From positions 11,083 to 75,082 of the forward strand of contig JAVKFY010000077.1 of the NCBI GenBank assembly GCA_040223615.1: DNA of 64,000 nucleotides, in the 5' to 3' direction. The DNA comes from JAVKFY01 sp040223615. GTDB lineage: Bacteria > Pseudomonadota > Alphaproteobacteria > GCA-2731375. Below, one piece after another: positions 49,556-58,706 of the stretch (positions are counted from its first letter, which is position 1; every line of letters starts with the position of its first letter). The notes under the pieces were generated by a model. It saw only the letters and a list, made by a program, of their open reading frames with translations, was not told the origin of the DNA and made no database searches. The position numbers and the translations under genes were made by a program.

Positions 49556-50779
49556 CTAGCCCGCCCGGGCCTCCCGGCCGATGGCGCTGCCGCGGCGGCG
49601 CAGGCCGCCGTGCAGGCTGACGAAGAACACCAGGCTGAGGCCCATGCAGGCGAGCATGGCCAGGCTCATCGGGATCGGCGTGTCGGTCGGCAGCAGGCCG
49701 ACGATCTGGGCCGCGGCGGCGGAGACCGCCATCTGCAGGAAGCCGGTCAGCCCGGAAGCGGTGCCGGCCATCGCCGGCTCCACGTTCATCGCGCCGGCCT
49801 GGGCGTTGGCCATCGACAGGCCGTGCGAGACGGAGAGCACCATCGCCGGCGCGAACAGCACGATCGGCGAGAACAGCCCGGCGACGATCAGCGCCAGGCC
49901 GCCGACCGCGCCGACCACGCCGACCAGCGCGCCGGCCAGCACCATGCGATCGATACCGAGGCGGCCGCCGATCTTCATCGACAGCATGTTCGCCGCCATG
50001 AAGGTGCCCGGCATGACGATGAACCACAGGCCGTATTCGGTCGCCGGACGGTCCAGCAGGCCGGTCATCAGGTAGGGCGCGGCGGAGATGAAGGCGTAGA
50101 ACGACGCCATCGCGAAGCTGGACTGCAGCGCGTAGGCCAGGAAGCGCCGGTTGCCGGCCAGCCGGCCGTAGCCGGACAGCAGGCTGATCACCCGGGGATG
50201 GCGGGTGCGGGTCGTGTTGGTTTCCGGCAGTTGCCACATGGTCAGCAGCAGGATCGCCAGGCCGAGGCCGGCGGTGGCCAGGAAGATGGCGCGCCAGCCG
50301 GCATGGTCGGACAGCAGGCCGCCCAGGAACGGCGCCACCATCGGCGCCACCACCACGGCGGTGATCAGCATCGACAGCGCGCGGGCGACCTGGTCCGACG
50401 CGAACAGGTCGCGGACGATGGCACGGCCGATCACCATGCCAGCCGCGGCACCGGTCGCCTGCAGCACGCGGCCGCAGACCAGCCAGGCGATATCGCCGGC
50501 CACGGCCGACAAGGCGCCGCCGGCGACGAACAGCGCCATGCCGACGATCAGCACCGGCCGCCGTCCGTAGCGGTCCGACAGCGGCCCGTAGATCAGCGTC
50601 GACAGCGCGATCGCCAGCAGGGAGAGCGACAGCGTGAGCTGCGCCGTGGCCGAGCCGACCGCGAAGTCGGCGGCGATCTGCGGCAGCGCCGGCACGAAGA
50701 TCTGCATCGACAGCGGCCCGGTCGCCGTCGCCAGCACCAGAATCAATAACAACAAGCGGGAGCCGGCAGTCAGTGCCAC
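49556..50779 (-). CDS. Bcr/CflA family drug-resistance MFS transporter
   Basis: A 407-residue protein with about twelve helices. The DHA1 motif A is YGPLSDRYGRRPVLIVGMAL, the first helix ends in SMQIFVPALPQIAADF, and RVLQATGAAAGMVIGRAIVR is motif B. It exports drugs or metabolites by proton antiport; bicyclomycin is only the type case. The GTG at 50779 is chosen over longer starts because GAAGG is about eight bases upstream and the family begins here. A perfect palindrome lies 31 bases further upstream. Confidence 0.88.
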   Translation of the reverse strand: MALTAGSRLLLLILVLATATGPLSMQIFVPALPQIAADFAVGSATAQLTLSLSLLAIALSTLIYGPLSDRYGRRPVLIVGMALFVAGGALSAVAGDIAWLVCGRVLQATGAAAGMVIGRAIVRDLFASDQVARALSMLITAVVVAPMVAPFLGGLLSDHAGWRAIFLATAGLGLAILLLTMWQLPETNTTRTRHPRVISLLSGYGRLAGNRRFLAYALQSSFAMASFYAFISAAPYLMTGLLDRPATEYGLWFIVMPGTFMAANMLSMKIGGRLGIDRMVLAGALVGVVGAVGGLALIVAGLFSPIVLFAPAMVLSVSHGLSMANAQAGAMNVEPAMAGTASGLTGFLQMAVSAAAAQIVGLLPTDTPIPMSLAMLACMGLSLVFFVSLHGGLRRRGSAIGREARAG

Positions 50780-50809
50780 GGGGGACGCCTTCGAACTGGA
50801 TGTCTTGTG

Positions 50810-50826
50810 ATGTTGCAATGCAACAT
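50810..50826. promoter_or_regulatory. 17-bp perfect palindrome, likely operator of the exporter gene
   Basis: ATGTTGCA-A-TGCAACAT is a perfect inverted repeat around one base. It lies in the leader or promoter of the MFS gene, 31 bases before its GTG. Such sites bind dimeric repressors of the MarR, LysR or TetR type. No such regulator is encoded in the window, so the regulator is unknown. Confidence 0.6.
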
Positions 50827-51023
50827 AAACCCTTAACGCCGGATTACGAGGCGCGCTCGCGGCCACCAGCGTTGCGTCAGGCGCAGGGCTCCTCCCGCCA
50901 GACATGGCATCACCCGGGCCGACCAACGAGAGAGCCGGGATGACGGCTTTCTGGTGGTTCGCCCCTCGCACAACGATTTGCGCGGGCTTACACTTGCGTC
51001 AGCAACGCTTTCGGAGGTGAACC

Positions 51024-51893
51024 ATGGGCGCGCAGTACGACCGCAGCGAAGAGAACCTGGGCAATATCGTCGCGCTGGAGCACATCAACGTGCTGGTGCC
51101 GGATCAGCGGCCCGCGACCTTGTTCTACATGGCCGGACTGGGGCTGACCCGCGACCCGTACCTGATGGCCTCGGTCACCAACATGTGGGCGAACTGCGGC
51201 AAGTCGCAGTTCCATACGCCGCACGGCGCGCCGCAGGTGTTGCGCGGCACCGTGGGCATCGTGCTGCCGAGCCGGGACGAACTGCTCGACCGGCTGAAGA
51301 AAGTGAAGCCGCACCTGAAGGGCACCGCGTTCTCCTACAAGGCGAAGAACGACCATGTCGACACCACCTGCCCCTGGGGCAACCGGATCCGCGTGCACGA
51401 GCCCGACCGCAAGCGCTTCGGGCGCATGCAGCTCGGCATGCCGTATATCGAGTTCGACGTGCCGAACGGCACCGCCAGGGGCATCGCGCGATTCTACAAC
51501 GAGATCATGGCCACGCCGGCCAAGGTGAAGGGTGACGCGGCGCACGTCTCGGCCGGCCCGAACCAGGAAATGATCTTCCGCGAGAAGAAGGGCAAGCAGG
51601 CGAAGTATGACGGCCACCACGTGGCGATCTACATCGCCGACTTTTCCGGCCCCTACGACCGGCTGGCGGAACGCGGGCTGATCAGCCGCGAGACCGACCA
51701 GTACGAATATCGCTTCCAGGACATCATCGACCTGGATACCGGCAAGGTGCTGTTCGTGATCGAGCACGAGGTGCGCTCGATGACGCACCCGCTGGCCTTC
51801 CGCCCGCTGGTGAACCGCAACCCGAACCAGTCCAACACGAACTTCGCCGCCGGCCACGAAACCACCTCGTGGTCGCTGCCGACCGGGGCCTAG
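51024..51893 (+). CDS. VOC-family (glyoxalase/extradiol-like) protein
   Basis: A 289-residue protein with paired VOC beta-alpha-beta units: LEHINVLVPDQRPATLFYMA at the front and HHVAIYIADFSGPYDRLAER near residue 200. The metal ligands seem to be His in each repeat and a late Glu in LFVIEHEVRSMTHP. Such proteins are isomerases or ring-cleavage dioxygenases. The MhpD-type hydratase three bases downstream makes a ring-cleavage role attractive, yet unproven. GGAGGTGA precedes the ATG. Confidence 0.8.
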   Translation: MGAQYDRSEENLGNIVALEHINVLVPDQRPATLFYMAGLGLTRDPYLMASVTNMWANCGKSQFHTPHGAPQVLRGTVGIVLPSRDELLDRLKKVKPHLKGTAFSYKAKNDHVDTTCPWGNRIRVHEPDRKRFGRMQLGMPYIEFDVPNGTARGIARFYNEIMATPAKVKGDAAHVSAGPNQEMIFREKKGKQAKYDGHHVAIYIADFSGPYDRLAERGLISRETDQYEYRFQDIIDLDTGKVLFVIEHEVRSMTHPLAFRPLVNRNPNQSNTNFAAGHETTSWSLPTGA

Positions 51894-51895
51894 GC

Positions 51896-52684
51896 ATGAC
51901 CAACATCGCCGCCGCGGCGCTGCGGCTGGTCGAGGCGCGCCAGCGCCATCACGCCATCGTGTCGCTGGCGCCGGACCTGCCGGATGATGTGGACGAGGCC
52001 TACGCGATCCAAGAAGCGACGCACGCCGGCATCCTGGCGGTGGTCGGCGGCGGCAAGGCGGTCGGCTACAAGATCGGCTGCACCAACCCGCAGGCGCAGG
52101 CGGAACTCGGGATCAACGCGCCGTTCCACGGCCGGCTGCTGTCGCCGTATCTGTATTCCAACCCGGCCGAGATTCCGGCGGAGCGGTATTTCATGACCGT
52201 GCTGGAACCGGAAATCGCGTTCCGCATCGGCCGCGACCTGCCGGCCGATCAGGCGCCGTTCGAGCGCGACCTGGTGAACGCCGCGGTGGCGGAGGTCATC
52301 GCCGCAATCGAGGTCGTCGACTCGCGCTACCAGGACTGGACCAGCGCCGGCGCGGAACAGGCGATCGCCGACAACGCCTTCAACGGTGCCTGGGTGCACG
52401 GAACGCCGCACACCGACCTGGACCTGCTGACGCTCGACGAGGTGCCGGTGGCGATCTCGGTCGATGGCGAGCTGCGCGAGACCGGCGTCGGCGGCAACGC
52501 GCTGGGCCACCCGCTGAACGCGCTGTCCTGGCTGGTACATGAACTGGCACGCAAGGGCGAAGGCCTGAAGGCCGGCGACTACGTCTCGACGGGAACATGC
52601 ACCGCGACGGTCCGGGTGGAGAAAGGCCAGCGCGCGGTGGCGACGTTCGGGCCGCTGGGCGAGGTGGAGCTGGTGGTTGTTTGA
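51896..52684 (+). CDS. 2-keto-4-pentenoate hydratase-like protein
   Basis: A 262-residue member of the MhpD/fumarylacetoacetase-fold hydratases. DDVDEAYAIQEATHAGILAV and VGYKIGCTNPQAQAELGI are typical, with acidic metal-ligand residues in VLEPEIAFRIGRDLP and later EVVDSRYQDW. It adds water to 2-hydroxypenta-2,4-dienoate-type acids after meta-cleavage of aromatics. It follows the VOC gene at once, and both stop before a palindromic repeat. Confidence 0.87.
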   Translation: MTNIAAAALRLVEARQRHHAIVSLAPDLPDDVDEAYAIQEATHAGILAVVGGGKAVGYKIGCTNPQAQAELGINAPFHGRLLSPYLYSNPAEIPAERYFMTVLEPEIAFRIGRDLPADQAPFERDLVNAAVAEVIAAIEVVDSRYQDWTSAGAEQAIADNAFNGAWVHGTPHTDLDLLTLDEVPVAISVDGELRETGVGGNALGHPLNALSWLVHELARKGEGLKAGDYVSTGTCTATVRVEKGQRAVATFGPLGEVELVVV

Positions 52685-52705
52685 CGACATTGTTGTTTTG
52701 GCCAG

Positions 52706-52819
52706 CCCCCACCTCACCCTGCCCCTCTCCCCCAGACGGCGGAGAGGGAACGAAGCGGCGATGACGTTACCGCTCCCTCTGCGCACCTGGGGGCGGAGAG
52801 GGTTGGGGTGAGGTGGGGG
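52706..52819. repeat. 114-bp palindromic intergenic repeat, copy D
   Basis: Ends CCCCCACCTCACC and GGGGTGAGGTGGGG with inner CTCTCCCCC/GGAGAGGG arms match copies at 4124 and 36482. It lies between the hydratase gene and the dimethylformamidase-like pair, where it may act as a transcription barrier. Confidence 0.85.
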
Positions 52820-52850
52820 AGCCCGCTGTAGAACGAGTTGCGAGCCGAAC

Positions 52851-53153
52851 ATGTTCACCATCGACCCTAACCGTCTCGACCTGGCGCTGGAATTCCGGCG
52901 CAAGCCGTTCGGCGAGCATTCCGCCGACCTGCAGGCGGTGCTGAACGCGATGCGCTCGCTGCCGGCCGACGGCAAGCACCTGCTGGTGATGACCAAGCCG
53001 CACCGCGAGTGGACGCTGGCGCGCATGGAGGGCGACCCGCCGCGCCCGGCCCTGCTCGACGAGGTCTTTGCCTCGCTGGAAGACGCGGAGTGGCATGTGT
53101 TCCGGCTGCGCTGGGAAGCGCTGACCGGCCAGCCGCTGAACGTGAACGAGTAG
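52851..53153 (+). CDS. Small subunit-like protein of a dimethylformamidase-type enzyme
   Basis: A 100-residue acidic helical protein: DPNRLDLALEFRRKPFGEHS, LQAVLNAMRSLPADGKHLLV, EWTLARMEGDPP and a last WHVFRLRWEALTGQPLNVNE. Its length, place (three bases before the large subunit) and make-up fit the alpha subunit of N,N-dimethylformamidase. I rely mainly on context; the sequence match itself is not verified. Confidence 0.65.
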   Translation: MFTIDPNRLDLALEFRRKPFGEHSADLQAVLNAMRSLPADGKHLLVMTKPHREWTLARMEGDPPRPALLDEVFASLEDAEWHVFRLRWEALTGQPLNVNE

Positions 53154-53156
53154 CCC

Positions 53157-55397
53157 ATGGCGACACTCCTGGCCTATTGCGATCCGATCAGCGCCGTGCC
53201 CGGCGATGCCGTGCGCGCGATGGTGAGTTGCGAGGGCGCGGCGACCTATCGAGCCGACATCGTGCGCCTGTACTCGCCCGAGGCGAGCCCGGAGGCGCCG
53301 CCGTTCCGCGAGGAGGTGTTCGACTGTGCCGTGAACGGCGAGCATCCCGGCCGGGCGCAGCCGACCGTGATCGGCTCCTTCGTCGAGATACCGCCCTCGG
53401 CGCGGATCAACGACCTCGACGGCTTCTCGATCCTGGCGACGATCTGGCCGACACTGCCGGGCGATGGCGTGCAGGCGCTGATCGGCAACTGGGATGACGA
53501 GGCGCGCAGCGGCTTCGCGCTGTACCTGGATGCCGCCGGCCGGCTGGCCTTGCGGGTCGGCGACGGCAGAGAGACGTTCGAGCTCTGCGTCGAGCGGCCA
53601 CTGACACGCAAGGTCTGGTACCAGGTCGCCGCCACCCTGGACGCCGCCACCGGACGCCTGGTGCTGTGGCAGACGCCGCTGAGCGCCAACCGGTTTCTGG
53701 CGGAAGAAACCATGAGCGCGCAGGCCACCACCGAGGTGCGGCCGCGCGGCACCGGGCCACTGCTGATCGCGGCGTGGCGCTCGGGCAACCAGCGGGTCAA
53801 CGGCCTGCCCGACGTCGCCGCCTGCTACAGTGGCAAGATCGAGGCGCCGCGCATCGCCGAGCGCGCCTTCGAGCGTGCCGAGCTGGCGCGCTTCGTCGGT
53901 CCGGACTGGGCCGCCCTGCCGCTTGCCACCGACGTGGTCGCGGCATGGGACTTCGCCATCGGGATCGACGGCGACACGGTCACCGACACGAGCGCCAACC
54001 GGCTCGACGGCGAGACCCGCAACCTGCCGGCGCGCGCGATGACCGGGCACAACTGGACCGGCGACGAGCACGACTGGCGGGTGGCGCCGGAGCAGTATGG
54101 CGCGATCCATTTCCACGAGGACGACCTGGACGACGCGCGCTGGCAGCCGGACCTGGAACTGACCATCCCCGACGACATGCCCAGCGGTATCTACGCCTGG
54201 CGGCTGCGCGCCGACGACGCGGAATATCACGTGCCGTTCTACGTCCGCCCGCCGCGCGGCGAGACCCGCTCGGCGGTCGCCTACTTGGCGTCGACCGCGA
54301 CGCACGCCGCCTACATCAACAACGTCGCGCGCTTCGTCAGTGCCTACGTCGAGTTGTACCAGGGCCGGCTGACGGTGGTCGACGAGACCGACATGCTGCT
54401 GCTGGAGCATACCGAGATCGGGCTCTCGACCTACGACGTGCACCGCGACGGCTCCGGCGTGTGCTACTCGTCGCGGCTGCGCCCGGCCACCAACATCCGC
54501 CCGAAGGGCCGGCTGTGGAACTTCAGCGTCGACATGTTCATCGTCGACTGGCTGGCGCAGTGCTACGGCGAGGTCGACGTGATCACCGACGAGGACCTGC
54601 ACCTGGAGGGCCTCGACCTGCTGCGCGACTACCGCGTGGTGCTGACCGGATCGCACCCGGAATACTACTCCGCGGCGATGCTGGACGGGCTCGACGCCTG
54701 GCTGCGACGCGGCGGGCGTATGATGTACATGGGCGGCAACGGCTTCTACTGGCGCATCGCGCACCACCCGGACAACCCCGCCATCATCGAGGTGCGGCGC
54801 GCGGAGGACGGCGTGCGCGCCTGGATCGCCGAGCCGGGCGAGTACCACCACAGCTTCACCGGCGAGCATGGTGGGCTGTGGCGGCGGCAGGGCCGGGCAC
54901 CGAACAAGATCGCCGGCGTCGGCTTCATCTCGCAGGGGTTCGATGCCTCGACCTACTACCGGCGGCTGGACGCGGCCGACGATCCGCGCGTGTCGTTCAT
55001 CTTCGAGGGCGTGGAGGACGACATCCTCGGCGACTTCGGCGAGATGCGCGACGGGGCGGCCGGCATCGAGATCGACTGCATCAGTCATGACCAGGGGACG
55101 CCGCCGCACGCGCTGGTGGTGGCGCGCTCGGAGAACCACTCCAACACCTACGAGATCGTCGCCGAGGAAATCGCCGTGCCGCACGGCATGACCGACGGCG
55201 CCCACAACCCGGTGGTGCACGCCGACATGACCTTCTTCGAGACGCCCGGCGGCGGCGCGGTGTTCGCCACCGGCTCGATCGCCTACGCCGGCGCGCTCGG
55301 CTGGAACAACTTCGACAACAACATCGCCAGGCTCACGACCAACGTCCTGCGCCGCTTCGCCGACCCGACGCCGTTCGAGATGCCGGAGGAGGATTGA
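53157..55397 (+). CDS. N,N-dimethylformamidase large-subunit-like amidohydrolase
   Basis: A 746-residue protein. An N-terminal domain is followed by a LamG-like jelly roll (residues 70-220, ALIGNWDDEARSGFALYLDA) and a C-terminal dimethylformamidase domain with YYSAAMLDGLDAWLRRGGRM, MYMGGNGFYWRIAHHPD and GEYHHSFTGEHGGLWRRQG. Known enzymes use a mononuclear iron held by two Tyr and a Glu to hydrolyse N-substituted formamides to amine plus formate. Many relatives act on other amides, so DMF is not certain. No signal peptide is seen. Confidence 0.85.
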   Translation: MATLLAYCDPISAVPGDAVRAMVSCEGAATYRADIVRLYSPEASPEAPPFREEVFDCAVNGEHPGRAQPTVIGSFVEIPPSARINDLDGFSILATIWPTLPGDGVQALIGNWDDEARSGFALYLDAAGRLALRVGDGRETFELCVERPLTRKVWYQVAATLDAATGRLVLWQTPLSANRFLAEETMSAQATTEVRPRGTGPLLIAAWRSGNQRVNGLPDVAACYSGKIEAPRIAERAFERAELARFVGPDWAALPLATDVVAAWDFAIGIDGDTVTDTSANRLDGETRNLPARAMTGHNWTGDEHDWRVAPEQYGAIHFHEDDLDDARWQPDLELTIPDDMPSGIYAWRLRADDAEYHVPFYVRPPRGETRSAVAYLASTATHAAYINNVARFVSAYVELYQGRLTVVDETDMLLLEHTEIGLSTYDVHRDGSGVCYSSRLRPATNIRPKGRLWNFSVDMFIVDWLAQCYGEVDVITDEDLHLEGLDLLRDYRVVLTGSHPEYYSAAMLDGLDAWLRRGGRMMYMGGNGFYWRIAHHPDNPAIIEVRRAEDGVRAWIAEPGEYHHSFTGEHGGLWRRQGRAPNKIAGVGFISQGFDASTYYRRLDAADDPRVSFIFEGVEDDILGDFGEMRDGAAGIEIDCISHDQGTPPHALVVARSENHSNTYEIVAEEIAVPHGMTDGAHNPVVHADMTFFETPGGGAVFATGSIAYAGALGWNNFDNNIARLTTNVLRRFADPTPFEMPEED

Positions 55398-55412
55398 AGA
55401 CCCGCAGCGGCG

Positions 55413-55826
55413 TCAGGGCCGGACCCCAACCAACTTCGCGACCTCGTCCCGGAATCTCGAGATCAATTCAAACACGGCCTGGAGCTGATCTGTCGTCGGA
55501 ACCGGTTCGGCGGTTAGCGGATCGTCGGCGAGATAGCGAAATGCCGTGGCCCATGGCGTGAGCGGGAATAATGCCGACGCTTCCGCCCGCAGTGGATGAG
55601 CCGCTGGCAACATCTCGACGATCAGGCGCAGATCATGGCCGCCGGAACCGCGCGGATAGGCGATTCCAGCGTCGACGAGCAACGCCTTCAGCCGTTTCTC
55701 AGCTGCCTGCTGCTAATGGTATGCCGCAACCTGCGAGTTGGGTCGTGGGTCGGGGGCGAGCAAACGGCGCACCGCATCAATGTCGCTGTCGGCGATCGCA
55801 ATCCAGTCGCGTGCGGCCTCCGTCAC
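55413..55826 (-). pseudogene. HEPN-domain gene interrupted by an amber codon
   Basis: The frame starts at GTG 55826, which overlaps the nucleotidyltransferase stop as GTGA. It reads TEAARDWIAIADSDIDAVRR, NSQVAAYH, then TAG at 55713-55715, then QQAAEKRLKALLVDAGIAYP and so on to LVGVRP. Intact HEPN proteins have AYHxQQAAEKxLKALL here, so only one codon is lost. The downstream part alone (89 codons or fewer) lacks the first helix. HEPN proteins are usually RNases paired with a MNT antitoxin. The gene looks dead unless the amber is suppressed. Confidence 0.75.
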
Positions 55827-56182
55827 GACGGATCGGCCGCCACGACGCGATTTTCCACGGAGCCGACAAGCGCCACGCCTTCCCGGGCAACATCGTAGCT
55901 CAGGCTGTTAACGTCATTCTTCTTAAACTCGAAAACTGACCTGCGGACCGGGCATACCTGGATCGGCACGCCCATGTCGGACACCAGGTCCCAGAGCTTC
56001 GACGGCGTGAACTGCTGCGGGGCGATATCGTCTGGCAACAGCACGCACAAGTCCCAGTCGCTATCGGGTTCGTTGTCGCCACGGGCGCGGCTGCCAAACA
56101 GGATGACTGCATCGGCGCCTGAAGCCTCGGCGAGCCGGCGCGCCGCCGCCCGGATGGCGGGTTCGATCACGACCTTGTCCAT
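55823..56182 (-). CDS. MNT-type nucleotidyltransferase (antitoxin-like)
   Basis: A 119-residue minimal nucleotidyltransferase. The motif AVILFGSRARGDNEPDSDWD has the GS-x10-D-x-D catalytic pattern; a third acidic site is likely in later strands (VPIQVCPVRRSVFEF). In MNT/HEPN pairs it AMPylates the HEPN toxin and so blocks it. It overlaps the HEPN frame. With the toxin broken it may be a leftover antitoxin. Confidence 0.85.
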   Translation of the reverse strand: MDKVVIEPAIRAAARRLAEASGADAVILFGSRARGDNEPDSDWDLCVLLPDDIAPQQFTPSKLWDLVSDMGVPIQVCPVRRSVFEFKKNDVNSLSYDVAREGVALVGSVENRVVAADPS

Positions 56183-56243
56183 CGGCTTGCGAATCCAAGA
56201 TGGGTACGGCTAGCTAGATCATAATTCATTTCGGAGAATTTGC

Positions 56244-58082
56244 ATGACGCAAGATTCGATCACCACGCTGGCCGACGTCGAGGCGCTGGAGCAGACGCCG
56301 TGGGAACAGCGCTTCACGCATGACAATGTCTACGACGCGCTGAAGGCGACCGCCGCACAGCATGCGAACAAGGTCGCGGTCTACGAGCTGGACAGCGGAC
56401 AGGCCAGCGACGAGCCGATCGCCACCACCTACGCCGATTTCATGCGCCAGGTGCACCAGTGCGCCAACCTGTTCACGTCGCTCGGCGTCGGGTCGACCGA
56501 CGTGGTCTCCACCCTGCTGCCGATCCTGCCCGACAGCTACGCCATCATGTGGGGCGCGGAGATCGCCGGCATCGGCAACCCGATCAACCCGTTCCTGGAG
56601 ATCGAGCAGCTCGAAGGCATCCTGCGCGCCGCCGGCACTAAGGTCCTGGTCGGCTGCCACCCGTCGGTCAGCCCCAACGCCTGGCCGAAGATCGAGGAGC
56701 TGCGCAAGCGCCTGCCCGGGTTGAAGGCGGTGGTCCAGGTGCGCGGACCTGCGCCCGACGACGCGTCGGTGCTGCACTACCCGGCCTGCCTGGAGGGCCA
56801 GCCCGGCGACCGGCTGGTCAGCGGCCGCACCTTCAAGCCGACCGACGTCGCCGCCTATTTCCACACCGGCGGCACCACGGGCACGCCGAAGCTGGCCCAG
56901 CACACCCATATCGGCCAGGTGATGCAGGCCTGGACGCTGTCGCTGGGGCTCGATCCCGGCGCCGATGGCATCGGACTGATCGGTATTCCGCTGTTCCATG
57001 TCGGCGGCGCGCTGTGCGGCGGCATGCGCACCTTCCTCAACGGCCAGACCCTGGTCACGCTGGGGCCGGAGGGTTTCCGCAATCCGGCGGCGGTGCGCGA
57101 TTTCCTGCTCAACGCGCAACGCTTCAAGTGCACCAGCCTGGGGGCGGTACCGACGATCTGGTCGGCGGCGCTGACCCTGCCGACCGACGGCATCGACCTG
57201 TCCACTGTGAAGAACGGTTTCGTCGGCGGTTCCACGCTGTCGGTCGAGGTCGCCAACGCGGTGGAGCGGAAATTCGGCATCAAGCTGTGCGAAGGCTGGG
57301 GCATGACCGAGGTGCACGGCTTCGCCTCGATGAACCCATCGCAGGGCGTGCGCAAGATCGGCTCGGTCGGCATTCGCCTGCCCTACACGGCTATCCGCGT
57401 TGCCCGGCGCAACGACGACGGCAGCGCCACCGACTGCGCTGTCGACGAAATCGGGTCGGTGCTGATCCGCGGGCCGCAGGTGTTCGCCGGCTATCTCGAC
57501 CCGGCGCACAACCAGACGGCCTATGTCGACGGCGACTGGCTGGACACCGGTGACCTCGGCCGGTTCGACGCCGACGGCTACATCTGGCTGACCGGCCGGG
57601 CCAAGGACCTGATCATCCGCGGCGGCCACAATATCGACCCCGCCGTGGTCGAAGAGGCGATGTACCAGCACCCGGCGGTGGGCCTGGCCGCCGCCGTCGG
57701 CCGGCCGGACAAGCGGCTGGGCGAGATGCCGGTGGCCTACGTGCAGCCGAAGCCGGACAAGACCATCGACCTGGAGGAACTGGGAGCGTTCGTGCGCGAA
57801 CGGGTGACGGAACGCGCCGCCAACCCGGCCGAGCTGTTCGAAATCGCCGAGATGCCGGTCACCGGCGTCGGCAAGATCTTCAAGCCGGCGCTACGGCTGG
57901 ACGCGGCGCGGCGGACCTTCGAGCGCGAACTGTCGGACCTCGACGCCAAGGTCGAGGTCGTCGCCAACAAGGTGCACGGCGCGCTGGCGACGATCCGCGT
58001 GAGAGACGAAGGCGACGCCGCGACTGCGCGCGACCGCCTGAACGGCTACGCCTTCCACTACGAGGTGGTGGTGGTGGACTGA
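56244..58082 (+). CDS. Acyl-CoA synthetase, AMP-forming
   Basis: A 612-residue adenylate-forming enzyme. P-loop: YFHTGGTTGTPKLAQHTH; A5: LCEGWGMTEVHGFASMNP; A7-A8: YVDGDWLDTGDLGRFDADGY and LTGRAKDLIIRGGHNIDP. An extended C-terminal tail follows the A10 segment (MPVTGVGKIFKPALRLD), which holds the catalytic Lys. It likely activates a medium or branched acid. CGGAGA stands before the ATG. It is convergent with the carboxymuconolactone-decarboxylase gene. Confidence 0.9.
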   Translation: MTQDSITTLADVEALEQTPWEQRFTHDNVYDALKATAAQHANKVAVYELDSGQASDEPIATTYADFMRQVHQCANLFTSLGVGSTDVVSTLLPILPDSYAIMWGAEIAGIGNPINPFLEIEQLEGILRAAGTKVLVGCHPSVSPNAWPKIEELRKRLPGLKAVVQVRGPAPDDASVLHYPACLEGQPGDRLVSGRTFKPTDVAAYFHTGGTTGTPKLAQHTHIGQVMQAWTLSLGLDPGADGIGLIGIPLFHVGGALCGGMRTFLNGQTLVTLGPEGFRNPAAVRDFLLNAQRFKCTSLGAVPTIWSAALTLPTDGIDLSTVKNGFVGGSTLSVEVANAVERKFGIKLCEGWGMTEVHGFASMNPSQGVRKIGSVGIRLPYTAIRVARRNDDGSATDCAVDEIGSVLIRGPQVFAGYLDPAHNQTAYVDGDWLDTGDLGRFDADGYIWLTGRAKDLIIRGGHNIDPAVVEEAMYQHPAVGLAAAVGRPDKRLGEMPVAYVQPKPDKTIDLEELGAFVRERVTERAANPAELFEIAEMPVTGVGKIFKPALRLDAARRTFERELSDLDAKVEVVANKVHGALATIRVRDEGDAATARDRLNGYAFHYEVVVVD

Positions 58083-58126
58083 CGCCATCGCCGCACCGGC
58101 CCTGAGCCCGGCTCGACGAAGCGGGC

Positions 58127-58687
58127 CTAGTGGTCGAAGCCCTTGAGAAACGGATCGAGCTCGACGCCCAGCGTGTTCAGCGCCATCGAGACCAGGTTGT
58201 AGTTGCCGACGGCGAAAACCAGGTCCATGAGCTGGTCGTCGGCATAGGTCTTCTTCAGCTCGGCCCAGGTCGCATCCCCGATGATCGCGTCGCGGTGCAG
58301 TTCGTCGGTGGCGCGCAGGATCGCCTCCTCGTGCGCGGTCCAACCTTCGGCGTCCGGGCCGGCCTTGATGCGGGCGATCTCGGTATCGTTGAGGTCGGTG
58401 TCATTGCGCGCGATCTCGACATGCTGCGACCACTCGTAGTCGCACTGGCAGAGCCAGCCGATGCGCAAGATCACCATCTCGCGGTCGCGCGGCGGCAGGC
58501 TCGACTTGAACAGCACATGGTTGGCGAAAACGAGCCAGCGCTTCACCAGCTTCGGGTGGTGCGCCAGCGTGCGCTGGATATTGAACAGCATGCCGCGCGA
58601 GTCGCTTTTTGCCAGCAGCTCGCGGGTCTCCTGATCCCACTCCTCTTCCGGACGCGGCTGGACACGGGGTTTCGACAGACGGGGCAT
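58127..58687 (-). CDS. Carboxymuconolactone decarboxylase/AhpD-family protein
   Basis: A 186-residue all-helical protein. The CMD core is NHVLFKSSLPPRDREMVILR then IGWLCQCDYEWSQHVEIARN; a Cys-x-Cys (QCDYEW form) replaces the CxxC of true AhpD, so peroxidase activity is uncertain. Such proteins are decarboxylases or of unknown role. It lies 19 bases downstream of the gamma-glutamyltransferase gene in the same operon. Confidence 0.85.
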   Translation of the reverse strand: MPRLSKPRVQPRPEEEWDQETRELLAKSDSRGMLFNIQRTLAHHPKLVKRWLVFANHVLFKSSLPPRDREMVILRIGWLCQCDYEWSQHVEIARNDTDLNDTEIARIKAGPDAEGWTAHEEAILRATDELHRDAIIGDATWAELKKTYADDQLMDLVFAVGNYNLVSMALNTLGVELDPFLKGFDH

Positions 58688-58706
58688 AGGCGTTCCTTTC
58701 GAAGGT

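Noticed and set aside
55413..55682. An independent 89-residue gene starting at 55682
   Set aside because: It is the C-terminal part of the HEPN frame after the amber stop, with no ribosome site of its own, and so is treated as a fragment of the pseudogene.
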